From Pseudobutyrivibrio sp. (lineage in GTDB: Bacteria; Bacillota; Clostridia; Lachnospirales; Lachnospiraceae), in NCBI RefSeq assembly GCF_015057185.1, contig NZ_SVEV01000003.1, positions 62,001 to 126,000 of the forward strand: DNA of 64,000 bases, written 5' to 3'. Under the pieces are notes generated by a model that was not told the origin of the DNA, did not search any database, and worked only from the letters and a program-made list of their open reading frames with translations. This document shows, piece after piece, positions 46,041-54,620 of the stretch; the first letter of the stretch is position 1; the number at the start of each line of letters is the position of its first letter. Position numbers and translations under genes: made by a program.

Positions 46041-46873
46041 AATTAATGTATATAACAAATAATGTAGATGTTGCTCAAATTGCTCAAAGCAATGGTGTAG
46101 ATAGAATATGGATAGACTTGGAAGAACTTGATAAAGAAGTTAGACAACCAGGGTTAGATACAGTGAAATCTCACCACACAATAGAAGATATACAGGTGAT
46201 GAGACCTTATATTAACAAGTCTGAATTGCTAGTTCGAATTAATCATTGGAATAATAATTCAAAAGAAGAGATAAATCGTGTTATCGCTGCTGGAGCAGAT
46301 ATTATTATGTTGCCGTATTGGAAAACAATAGATGAAGTAAAATCTTTTTTGGATGAAGTTAATGGAAGATGTAAAACAATTTTGCTATTGGAAACAAAAG
46401 AGGGAGTAGAATTACTTGATGAAGTGCTTAGGCAGGGAGGATTTGATGAAATTCATATAGGGTTAAATGACCTTCACTTGGCGTATAAAAAAGACTTTAT
46501 GTTTGAATTATTAGCAAATGGAACCGTAGAGTTATTGTGTAATAAAATATCAAGATATAACATTCCTTATGGTTTTGGAGGAATAGCAAAGATGGGGGCA
46601 GGAAAGATTCCGGCAGAAAAAATATTATTAGAACATTATAGATTAGGTTCTAGTATGGTTATTTTATCTCGAACGTTTTGTAATACCTTAGATATGGATT
46701 TAGAGAGAATTTCTAAGGAGTTTGAAGAAGGTGTAAAAGCAATAAGAAGGTTAGAATCAAAAATAGATAGAATGACTGAGACAGAGTTTGAATCTAATAT
46801 GAATGATATTAAACTATGTGTAGGTGATATTGTTCGAGAGATAAAAGGGGTGAAAAAATCAGATAATGAATAG
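46031..46873 (+). CDS. HpcH/HpaI-type aldolase (citrate-lyase beta family)
   Basis: A 280-residue TIM-barrel protein. Seen: IDLEELDK near residue 30, LVRINHW (the conserved Arg, about 75), ADIIMLPYWKT (about 97-107), ILLLETKEGVELL (metal-binding Glu, about 124-136) and IHIGLNDLHLA (metal-binding Asp, about 149-159). These match the HpcH/HpaI family, which splits or forms bonds between pyruvate or acetyl units and aldehydes. It overlaps the upstream acyltransferase (10 bases) and the downstream polymerase (8 bases). A role in making a non-sugar substituent or unusual acid sugar is inference. Confidence 0.8.
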   Translation: MALKLMYITNNVDVAQIAQSNGVDRIWIDLEELDKEVRQPGLDTVKSHHTIEDIQVMRPYINKSELLVRINHWNNNSKEEINRVIAAGADIIMLPYWKTIDEVKSFLDEVNGRCKTILLLETKEGVELLDEVLRQGGFDEIHIGLNDLHLAYKKDFMFELLANGTVELLCNKISRYNIPYGFGGIAKMGAGKIPAEKILLEHYRLGSSMVILSRTFCNTLDMDLERISKEFEEGVKAIRRLESKIDRMTETEFESNMNDIKLCVGDIVREIKGVKKSDNE

Positions 46874-48017
46874 TGGGTTTATAACATCTGATATATACAA
46901 GCATAGAATTAGTTTAGAAAAGTGTTTGATTGATGTTTTTTTATGTACGTTTTTATTTTTGCCAGCATTTTTTAATTTACTGCTTCTTTTGGTGATAGTG
47001 TTTTTAGATTTTCTAAAAAATAGAAGAATTATAATTCATATTAATAGTACAGAAATACTGTTATTTATATATGTTTGGGGGTGTTTCTTTAGTTCGTTAT
47101 ATTCAAAAAATGTATATCTTGCCTTTAAAGAGGCAATAACATGGTTAGTGTTCATAATTGTAATAGAGATATTTATCCATAATAATGTGTTTGAAAAAGT
47201 CAATTATTTGAGTTTTATGATTGGCGTTTTGATAATGAATATTATATTTGTGATTGGTAAATTCTTTTATAGTAATTTGCTGGATATTATTCCGACGGTT
47301 AATTGCTTCGCAGTAATAGATTTAATATATGTAATTTGTATAGAAAATATAATACAAAATATGCAAGCTGCTCCAAGAGAAATCTATAGATTTCTTCAAT
47401 TTTTTTTGATCATCGGTATTATTCTATCGGCGTCTAGGGGAATATTTGTGTTACTGGTGTTGTACGGTGTATATTGTTATATATATAAGAATAGAAAAAA
47501 AAATCCTAATAACCATGAAAAGACAATAATAGGAGTACTGTTAATACTATTCGCATATCTTGCATTTAATTTTATGCCTATATATTTGCATAACTATGTG
47601 AATGAATTAATGACCATTTTTAGTGGAAAGGTTTTTTCAAATAAAATAAGAATAGTGTTGTACCAAAAGTCAATTGAATATGGATTACATCATGGTCTGT
47701 TATTGGGAGCTGGCGCAGGAAATTTTTCGGTTGTTTATCCACTATTTGGAATAAAGGGTTTTGTAGCAGTGCATTCTCATAATATTATTTTGCAACCATT
47801 TATTGAATTGGGATTGATTGGTTTTGTAGTTACGATTGCGATGGTTATGACATTAATTTTTAAGGCTATTAAAGCTAAAAAAAATAATGATGAGCTTTAT
47901 ATTGAAATATTAATACCATTTATTATTTATGGTATGGTTGATTATTTGTGGGGGGATATACGTGTAGGAATAATGTTGTTTATTTTTGTGGGACAGATGT
48001 TGAAAAAAGTTGTATAA
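46866..48017 (+). CDS. O-antigen polymerase/ligase-type protein (Wzy-like)
   Basis: A 383-residue protein with about ten helices. The large C-terminal outer loop holds GAGAGNFSVVYPLF and VHSHNIILQPFIELGLIGF, the G-x-G ... H-N-x3-Q-x3-E-x-G-x2-G-F pattern of the Wzy_C/O-antigen ligase family. SASRGIFVLLVLYG is the preceding conserved Arg loop. It probably joins repeat units outside the membrane. Together with the MurJ-type flippase and the initiating transferase nearby it defines a Wzx/Wzy-type pathway. Confidence 0.85.
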   Translation: MNSGFITSDIYKHRISLEKCLIDVFLCTFLFLPAFFNLLLLLVIVFLDFLKNRRIIIHINSTEILLFIYVWGCFFSSLYSKNVYLAFKEAITWLVFIIVIEIFIHNNVFEKVNYLSFMIGVLIMNIIFVIGKFFYSNLLDIIPTVNCFAVIDLIYVICIENIIQNMQAAPREIYRFLQFFLIIGIILSASRGIFVLLVLYGVYCYIYKNRKKNPNNHEKTIIGVLLILFAYLAFNFMPIYLHNYVNELMTIFSGKVFSNKIRIVLYQKSIEYGLHHGLLLGAGAGNFSVVYPLFGIKGFVAVHSHNIILQPFIELGLIGFVVTIAMVMTLIFKAIKAKKNNDELYIEILIPFIIYGMVDYLWGDIRVGIMLFIFVGQMLKKVV

Positions 48018-48084
48018 GGGTAGTTAGATATATAAACAATTAAGGAAAAGATTAATATATTTTATAGAAAGAGCGGCGTTTAAA

Positions 48085-49194
48085 ATGAACATTCTAATAG
48101 TAAGAGATGCTTTCAAAATGCATGGGCCTGGGATGCATGCTTTAACTTTTGGAAAAGAGTTAAAAAGAAGAGGTCATAAGGTTTGTTTCTGCGGTGGAAA
48201 GGGAGAGTTAGATGATATTATATGTAATGAAGGTTTTAAAAAATATACTATAGATGATATGAGTTTTTCTTCTCATAGGATATTAAATCTTATAAGTAAC
48301 TCCATGAAAATTCACTCAATAGTAGAACAAGAGAAGATTGAAGTGGTATTGGGATTTAATTTATTATCAACAATCACCACAAAAGTAGGAAATTTATTTA
48401 AGAATATATTATACATAGATGTGGTGGTTGGAGAAGGAAAGGAAGCTTATTTAAAGTTTTTCCCGTTTGAATATGTCGCAATATCTGAGTACATGGAGAG
48501 AAGATTGATTTCATTTGGTGTTAAGGAAAACAAAATTCATATTGTTTACCCAAGCACAATATACTTGCCAGAGTATGATGGATATAAAGATGATAGGTTG
48601 AGAATAAGAGAAGAGTTGGGGATAGACAGTAAGGATGTGTTATTGACATCTGTGGCAATGTTTAATAGGTTAGATGATAAAACGACAAAAGGACAAGATA
48701 TAATAGCCAATAATTTGCCTTATATTTTAAAAAAGAACCCGTTACTAAAAGTTTTGTTCGTAGGCGATGGAGAAAAAAGGGTAATAATAGAAGAGAAACT
48801 TAAAGAGTATAAGGAAAGAGTATTTTTCGTTGGAAAAAGAGAGGACATTCCTTCGATAATGTTTGCTACTGATATCTTTTGTCATTATCCAGACCAAGAA
48901 ACGTTTGGAATGGTTTTAACTGAAGCGATGGCTGCTAACACACCAGTGGTTGCTAGAAACATTGGTGGGATTCAGAATATTGTAATTGACGGAAAAACAG
49001 GAAGACTAGTAAATGATGAGGTGGAATTTAGAAATGCAATTGTAGAATTATCCTTTGATTCAGAAAAAAGGAATGAATATGGTAAAAGAGGAAGAAAAAT
49101 AGTAGAGGAAAAATATACACTTTCAAAAGTGGTAGATTCACTAGAAAGAATTATTTATAGTAAATCTAAAAATAAAGAAAAATTATATGAATAA
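48085..49194 (+). CDS. Glycosyltransferase family 4
   Basis: A 369-residue GT-B enzyme. The N-terminus ILIVRDAFKMHGPGMHALTFGKEL has the acceptor loop. The donor domain begins VLLTSVAMFNRLDDKTTKGQD and shows VLFVGDGEKR, and the E-x7-E motif is in ETFGMVLTEAMA (about residues 273-284). A cytoplasmic sugar transferase for the repeat unit. It overlaps the start of the flippase gene by 8 bases. Confidence 0.88.
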   Translation: MNILIVRDAFKMHGPGMHALTFGKELKRRGHKVCFCGGKGELDDIICNEGFKKYTIDDMSFSSHRILNLISNSMKIHSIVEQEKIEVVLGFNLLSTITTKVGNLFKNILYIDVVVGEGKEAYLKFFPFEYVAISEYMERRLISFGVKENKIHIVYPSTIYLPEYDGYKDDRLRIREELGIDSKDVLLTSVAMFNRLDDKTTKGQDIIANNLPYILKKNPLLKVLFVGDGEKRVIIEEKLKEYKERVFFVGKREDIPSIMFATDIFCHYPDQETFGMVLTEAMAANTPVVARNIGGIQNIVIDGKTGRLVNDEVEFRNAIVELSFDSEKRNEYGKRGRKIVEEKYTLSKVVDSLERIIYSKSKNKEKLYE

Positions 49195-50710
49195 GAATAG
49201 TATACTAAAAACAGCGACCGTTATTACAGTGTTTACGTTAGTTTCAAAAATATTTGGTTTTTTTAGAGAACTGATAATTGCATATTTTTTTGGAACTACT
49301 AAAGAGGTTGACATGTATGTTATCGCGGTGAACATACCAACTATAATATTGGGATTTATAACATGTGTAGGTACTGCACTAATTCCAGTATATAATGAGA
49401 TTGTAATAAAAGATGGGAAAAGAAAAGGTGTAGGTTTTGTCTCATATTTAGTTGTATTAATGACCATAATTTGTGGGGTTATTATTGTTATATGTTCCTT
49501 TAATGCTATTAGTATTACAAAACTAACAGCACCAGGATTTGATAATGAAATGGTTTATAGAACTGCTAAATATTTAAAAATTTCAATGTGGAACCTATTA
49601 TTAGTTACATTGATTAATATCTATATATGCTACTTAAATTCAAACAACCACTTTTCTAAAGCCGCAATTTGTATGCTATTTCATAGTTCTATTCAAATAA
49701 TATTCACTGTACTGGCAAGTTTTTTAGGTCCAGTTTTTTTGACTATAGGTTTTGTTTTTGCAAATATATTCTATTTGATTGCACTAATTATAATGAGTTA
49801 TAGTGTAGGATATCGTTTTAATTCTCTTTATGTAAAAAAAGATTATATAGTTTTATTAATAAAACTATTAATTCCTATCGCCGTCAGTACACTAATAACT
49901 CAGATTAACGGATATATAGATAAATATTTTGCTTCCTCGTTGCCTGACGGAAGTATTTCGGCACTTCATTATTCGAATATAATCAGAACTTTTGTAATAA
50001 TGATGTTTAACACGGGACTAACTACCATATTTTTCCCTATGGTTTCTAAAATGGTTGCCAAAAAAAGAATTAATGATGTAGAAAAAGCAATAGTTGCCTC
50101 TTTAAAATACATTGTTATGGTGTTTTGCCCTGTGGCTATTATGTTAATTATTTTTTCTGAGCCGATAACAAGTGTTTTATTTGAAAGAGGAGCGTTTGAT
50201 ACAGTATCTGTTGCCATGACAACGAGTGCCGTTAGAATGTATGCAATTGGAATTATGGCGGTTGCTTTACGAGATGTATTGTTTAATTTTTACTATGCAA
50301 TAAAAGACACAATGTTTACGCTTTGGATAAGTGTGCTTGTTATAGTAATAAATGTAGCATTAAATATTTTTATAGTTGGGGTAATGGGAGTCGCTGGTTT
50401 GGCGTTAGCAACAAGTTTGTCTGCAATATGTATAGTTCCGCTTTTGTTTTATAGACTCAATAGATATATTCATATTGATAAAATTTTTAGTTTAAAACAT
50501 TGGATTATCAAAATATTACTATCTAATACTATTCCAGTAATACTTGTTATATTAATAAATGTTTTTTTGGATATAAATAAATATATTATGCTTGTTGTAG
50601 GTGGATTAATCTACCTATTATTCTATTATATAATGCTCAAATTTCTACATATAGAAGAAATAGTGATTCTTGAAAATAAAGTGTTATGCTATTTTGAAAA
50701 AAGGAATTAG
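49187..50710 (+). CDS. murJ: MurJ-family lipid-linked oligosaccharide flippase
   Basis: A 507-residue protein with about 13-14 helices. It starts NSILKTATVITVFTLVSKIFGFFRELIIAYFFG, the MurJ/MVF N-terminal block with the conserved G-F-x-R-E. VLFERGAFD in the middle is a second MurJ signature. In a capsule locus, next to Wzy and the initiating transferase, it most likely plays the Wzx role of moving the repeat unit across the membrane, rather than being the housekeeping lipid II flippase. It is translationally coupled to the upstream glycosyltransferase. Confidence 0.88.
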   Translation: MNKNSILKTATVITVFTLVSKIFGFFRELIIAYFFGTTKEVDMYVIAVNIPTIILGFITCVGTALIPVYNEIVIKDGKRKGVGFVSYLVVLMTIICGVIIVICSFNAISITKLTAPGFDNEMVYRTAKYLKISMWNLLLVTLINIYICYLNSNNHFSKAAICMLFHSSIQIIFTVLASFLGPVFLTIGFVFANIFYLIALIIMSYSVGYRFNSLYVKKDYIVLLIKLLIPIAVSTLITQINGYIDKYFASSLPDGSISALHYSNIIRTFVIMMFNTGLTTIFFPMVSKMVAKKRINDVEKAIVASLKYIVMVFCPVAIMLIIFSEPITSVLFERGAFDTVSVAMTTSAVRMYAIGIMAVALRDVLFNFYYAIKDTMFTLWISVLVIVINVALNIFIVGVMGVAGLALATSLSAICIVPLLFYRLNRYIHIDKIFSLKHWIIKILLSNTIPVILVILINVFLDINKYIMLVVGGLIYLLFYYIMLKFLHIEEIVILENKVLCYFEKRN

Positions 50711-50783
50711 TAATCAAAATAGGTAATACTGAGGCATAATAGATAAGTCGGGAGAGCGCGCGAGTTTATTATTTTAGAGTATA

Positions 50784-50813
50784 ATTTGTTTAGTAATTTC
50801 AAAGTAAACAAAT
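50784..50813. promoter_or_regulatory. Inverted repeat overlapping a TATAAT box
   Basis: ATTTGTTTA (50784-50792) and TAAACAAAT (50805-50813) are perfect inverted repeats of 9 bases with a 12-base gap. TATAAT occupies 50780-50785 and so touches the left arm. No -35 box is visible at 17 bases (the region there is CGCGCG). It could be an operator over a promoter for the downstream block, or only a hairpin. Confidence 0.3.
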
Positions 50814-50864
50814 GGAAAGGAATATAGATTAGTTTGTTATCAAATTAATTTCATAAAGATAAAT

Positions 50865-51440
50865 ATGAATTCATTATACAGAAGAGTAATAAAGAGAATA
50901 CTGGATTTAATTATAGGTGTTATTTTGCTGTTCCTCTTGGGATGGCTTATAATAGTTCTGTCAATTGTAATAGTTTTAGCAGAAGGGAGGCCGGTCTTTT
51001 TTAAGCAAAAACGCGTTGGTCAATATGGCAGACCTTTTAATATATATAAATTTAGGACAATGGTAAAAAATGCAGAGAAAATTGGTCCTAAACAGACGAA
51101 TAGAGAAGATTCAAGAATAACAAAGGTTGGGAAATTATTGAGAAAAACCAGTTTGGATGAATTACCACAAATTGTAAATTTGATTAAAGGTGATATGAGT
51201 GTGGTTGGATATCGTCCTGGTGTTTATGAAAACTATACAGAGAACGATTTTAAATCAGGAATGTTTGATGTGAAACCAGGTATAACTGGCTATGCTCAGG
51301 TTAATGGCCGTAGTAGCTTGAGTTTGGAAGAGAAAAGAATGTGGGAATTGAAATATGTAAAAGATATTTCATTTTGTGTTGACTTATTAATAATACTTAA
51401 GACTATAAAAGTAGTGATTAGTAGAAGTAATTCATATTAG
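50865..51440 (+). CDS. Initiating polyprenyl-phosphate sugar-phosphate transferase
   Basis: A 191-residue monotopic transferase of the 'bacterial sugar transferase' family (PglC/WcaJ C-terminal type). A single re-entrant helix is at about 10-35. Family blocks follow: PVFFKQKRVGQYGRPFNIYKFRTM, the catalytic Asp-Glu in KTSLDELPQ (about 100-108), GDMSVVGYRPG, and KPGITGYAQVNGR. It places the first sugar phosphate on undecaprenyl phosphate and starts repeat-unit assembly. The small size means it lacks the N-terminal domain of WcaJ/WbaP. Confidence 0.93.
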   Translation: MNSLYRRVIKRILDLIIGVILLFLLGWLIIVLSIVIVLAEGRPVFFKQKRVGQYGRPFNIYKFRTMVKNAEKIGPKQTNREDSRITKVGKLLRKTSLDELPQIVNLIKGDMSVVGYRPGVYENYTENDFKSGMFDVKPGITGYAQVNGRSSLSLEEKRMWELKYVKDISFCVDLLIILKTIKVVISRSNSY

Positions 51441-51529
51441 ATATAAAATGATTCTATTTGAGTTGAGTAGAATATTCAGTAAAATGGATAATTATATATG
51501 GATAATATAGGATAAGGTGTGATTTTGTT

Positions 51530-52735
51530 ATGAAAAAAGTATTTATGGTTTCCTATGGTGGTGGACATTGCAATATAATAAAGTCGGTATATGAGAGACT
51601 AAATAAAGAAACTGATATAGAAATTGAATATTTAGCATTAACTGGTGCTCCATTGCAACTTCAAAAATCAGGAATAAAGCATATAACTATTGAAGATTTT
51701 GCTAAAAGACTTCCTTATTATAAAAAAATAGTGGAGTATGGAAAATTGTATGGAACTGAATACCACGATAAAAATTTTGGGATTCCGTTAAATCATACAA
51801 TTTCATACTATGGAGTAGGAATGTATGATTTAATAAACGATTTGGGGAGAGAAAGTGCCGAGAAGCAATTCTATGAAAAAAATAGAAAGGCTTTTTTGCC
51901 AGTGGAATCATTAGTAACCTACTTAGAATTAATAAAACCAGATGTTTGTGTGGTTACATCAAGTCCGAGAATGGAAATGGCGACAGGTTTGGCAGCTCAA
52001 AGATTAGGAATACCAGTGGTTCGAATAAATGATTTGCCAGTGACAGATGAAATAGGTTATCCATGTTTTCTATGTGTGATGAATAGCTGGGCCAAACAAT
52101 TTGCAATTTCCCGAAAAAATATTTCAGAAAAGTCAATTTTTATTACTGGTCAACCTGTATTTGAAGAAAATTTAAAAATATCAAATCAATTTATATATGA
52201 TGTAAAAAAGAGAATTAATTCAGAAAAGTACAGGAATGTAGTGACTTTTTTTTCTGAAAATGGAGTTAATCAAATTGACGATATAAAGCGTTTAATATCA
52301 ATAGCAAAAAACAAGAAAAATGTGTTATTTATAATAAAGCTTCATCCAAATCAGAATATAAATACATATTCATTTCTAAACGATGAAAATGTGATTGTTA
52401 CTAAAATTGAAGCAAAACCGTTCTACTATATATCGGATTTAGTAATTACAACATTTTCAACTACAGGTATGGAAGCGGCGTTAATGGGAATTCCTTTGAT
52501 TGTAGTAAATTTTGAAAACAGAACTTTTCCATTAGATTATACGGAAATGGGGCTTGCAATTACTTGTAGGAAAGAAGAAGAATTAGAATTTTATATTGAT
52601 AAATTACTTGATAATAATAGTTTTGAATATAGAAAATTAAAATCTTCTCAAAGAGAATTTGAATTTGTGAAAAATGCAGCAGAGAATATTAATGAGGTTA
52701 TTTTAAAGGCTTTAGAATATGACATAAAACATTAA
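51530..52735 (+). CDS. GT-B-like protein, putative glycosyltransferase
   Basis: A 401-residue soluble protein. The N-terminus KKVFMVSYGGGHCNII has the G-G-G-H turn of MurG/2-epimerase-like GT-B proteins. The second domain contains VLFIIKLHPNQN, DLVITTFSTTGMEAALMGIPLIVVNF and a terminal helix, as in capsule and polysialyl-type transferases. Placed between the initiating transferase and the sialic acid genes, it is one candidate for the enzyme that adds sialic acid. It could also be a 2-epimerase relative. AAGGTG upstream supports the start. Confidence 0.55.
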   Translation: MKKVFMVSYGGGHCNIIKSVYERLNKETDIEIEYLALTGAPLQLQKSGIKHITIEDFAKRLPYYKKIVEYGKLYGTEYHDKNFGIPLNHTISYYGVGMYDLINDLGRESAEKQFYEKNRKAFLPVESLVTYLELIKPDVCVVTSSPRMEMATGLAAQRLGIPVVRINDLPVTDEIGYPCFLCVMNSWAKQFAISRKNISEKSIFITGQPVFEENLKISNQFIYDVKKRINSEKYRNVVTFFSENGVNQIDDIKRLISIAKNKKNVLFIIKLHPNQNINTYSFLNDENVIVTKIEAKPFYYISDLVITTFSTTGMEAALMGIPLIVVNFENRTFPLDYTEMGLAITCRKEEELEFYIDKLLDNNSFEYRKLKSSQREFEFVKNAAENINEVILKALEYDIKH

Positions 52736-52919
52736 ACTTATTGACAATAAATAGTATTAGAGTAATGTTTTAGAGTAGCATACGATTTAATACAATGATT
52801 TTACAGTTAATCAAGTGGGCATATGTAATTTGGATATATATAGGGTCAATAGAAAAATAGATTTTTAAACAGTATAGTATATAAATGAAAGGGATAGTAT
52901 AGTACTATCAAAATTAGAT

Positions 52920-53552
52920 ATGGAACATTTAATCATAATAGGAGCAGGAGGATATGCTAAGTCAGTATTGGATTCTATAGATTATTATAATTATAGAGTC
53001 GATGGGTTTTTAGACGAATTTTCAAATAGTAAAGACCATTTGGGATATGAAATAAAATGGAAGTCATTAAATGAAATAGAATGTCCTCAAAAATATTTTT
53101 ATTTTATAGCGATAGGAAATAATCAACGTCGAAAATTGTGGTACGATAAATTAAAATCTAAGAATCTTAGGTTAATAAATGTTGTTGATAGATCAGCGAT
53201 TATTTCACCAGAGGCAAAAATAGGAAATGGTTGTTTTTTCGGCAAAATGTCGGTTGTAAATAGCAAGGCTGTTATAGGTGATAATTGTATTGTGAACACA
53301 AAGTCATTAGTAGAGCACGGGTGTAAGGTAAGTGATCATGCGAATATCTCAACAAATGCTGTTATTAATGGAGATGTAATTATAGGAGAGGGGACTTTTG
53401 TAGGAACAAGTTCAACTACAATTGGTCAAAAGAAAATTGGTTCGTGGTCAACAATTGGTGCGGGGGCAGTTGTGATAAAAGATGTGAATGATGGGGTCAC
53501 AGTAGCTGGAGTTCCAGCTAAAGTAATAAAAGAAGGAGCTATGTTGGGCTAA
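52920..53552 (+). CDS. neuD: NeuD/PglD-type sugar acetyltransferase
   Basis: A 210-residue left-handed beta-helix acetyltransferase. The N-terminal Rossmann part HLIIIGAGGYAKSVLDSI binds the acceptor. Hexapeptide repeats run from about residue 90 to 190, with the catalytic His in VEHGCKVSDHANIS. The order neuD-neuB-neuA-neuC is like that of the E. coli K1 sialic acid locus, so I assign NeuD (O- or N-acetyl transfer in sialic acid synthesis). The 185-base spacer upstream shows no clear site, and the ribosome site is poor. Confidence 0.87.
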   Translation: MEHLIIIGAGGYAKSVLDSIDYYNYRVDGFLDEFSNSKDHLGYEIKWKSLNEIECPQKYFYFIAIGNNQRRKLWYDKLKSKNLRLINVVDRSAIISPEAKIGNGCFFGKMSVVNSKAVIGDNCIVNTKSLVEHGCKVSDHANISTNAVINGDVIIGEGTFVGTSSTTIGQKKIGSWSTIGAGAVVIKDVNDGVTVAGVPAKVIKEGAMLG

Positions 53553-53574
53553 AAATAAGCTCATAAAGAATAAT

Positions 53575-54612
53575 ATGGAAAGAATATTTATTGTAGCAGA
53601 AATAGGATGCAATCATAATGGTAGTAAGGATTTGGCAAAAAAAATGATACTTACAGCAAAAGAGTGTGGTGTAGATGCGGTGAAGTTTCAGGTATTTAAA
53701 GCGTCAAGTCTCATCTCCAAGTATGCACCAAAGGCTGATTATCAAATAGCAACAACAGGAGAATCTGATACTCAGCTAGAAATGACATCAAAACTTGAGT
53801 TGAGTTATGCTGATATAGTTGAATTAAAAGAATATGCGGAATCGTTGGGGCTTATTGCTTTTTCTACCCCATTTGATATAGATTCAATAAAGTTTTTATG
53901 TTCAATAGGACAAAATTTATGGAAAATCCCATCTGGAGAGATAACGAATTTGCCATATTTAGAGATGATAGGGGCAATTAAATGTAGTGAGAAAAAAATT
54001 ATTCTTTCTACAGGAATGGCATCAAAAGAAGAAATTAAAACTTGTATAAATGTGCTAAAAAATGCGGGGACAAAAGAAGAAGAATTAGTATTACTACACT
54101 GTAATACTGAATATCCGACTCCTGATTATGATGTAAATATATTAGCTATAAACGATTTAAAGAAATCATTTCCTAACATTTCGGTTGGATTTTCGGATCA
54201 CTCCGAGGGATGTGTTGCGGCTATAGCTGCATCAGCTATAGGAATTAGTTTAATAGAGAAGCATTTTACATTAGATAAAAATTTTCCAGGACCAGATCAT
54301 AAGGCATCTGTCAATCCAAACGAGTTGATGGAACTGGTTAAGAATGTGCGCAGAGTGGAAAGTATGCTTGGTGATGGAAGAAAAAAAGTTACAGAATCTG
54401 AACTTAAGAATAAGATAGTTGCTAGAAAATCAATAGTTGCACTTAGAGATATTAAAAAGGGAGAATTCTTTACGCCTGATAATATTACATGTAAACGTCC
54501 AGGGAATGGAATTAGTCCAATGCAATGGTATGATGTTATAGGAAAGGAGGCACAAAAAGACTTTCTAGAAGATGAGCTTATTGAATTAGAAGGGGTTTAT
54601 TGGCAACAATAG
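53575..54612 (+). CDS. neuB: N-acetylneuraminate synthase
   Basis: A 345-residue protein. The barrel begins IFIVAEIGCNHNGS and includes KFQVFKASSLISKYAPKADYQ, IPSGEITNLPYLE, HCNTEYPTPDYDVN and EKHFTLDKNFPGPDH. The C-terminal SAF antifreeze-like domain (about 285-345) contains KRPGNGISPMQWYDVIG. These blocks read very close to E. coli NeuB, closer than to LegI or PseI as I remember them. Reaction: ManNAc + phosphoenolpyruvate gives N-acetylneuraminate. Confidence 0.92.
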   Translation: MERIFIVAEIGCNHNGSKDLAKKMILTAKECGVDAVKFQVFKASSLISKYAPKADYQIATTGESDTQLEMTSKLELSYADIVELKEYAESLGLIAFSTPFDIDSIKFLCSIGQNLWKIPSGEITNLPYLEMIGAIKCSEKKIILSTGMASKEEIKTCINVLKNAGTKEEELVLLHCNTEYPTPDYDVNILAINDLKKSFPNISVGFSDHSEGCVAAIAASAIGISLIEKHFTLDKNFPGPDHKASVNPNELMELVKNVRRVESMLGDGRKKVTESELKNKIVARKSIVALRDIKKGEFFTPDNITCKRPGNGISPMQWYDVIGKEAQKDFLEDELIELEGVYWQQ

Positions 54613-54620
54613 GGGGAAAT

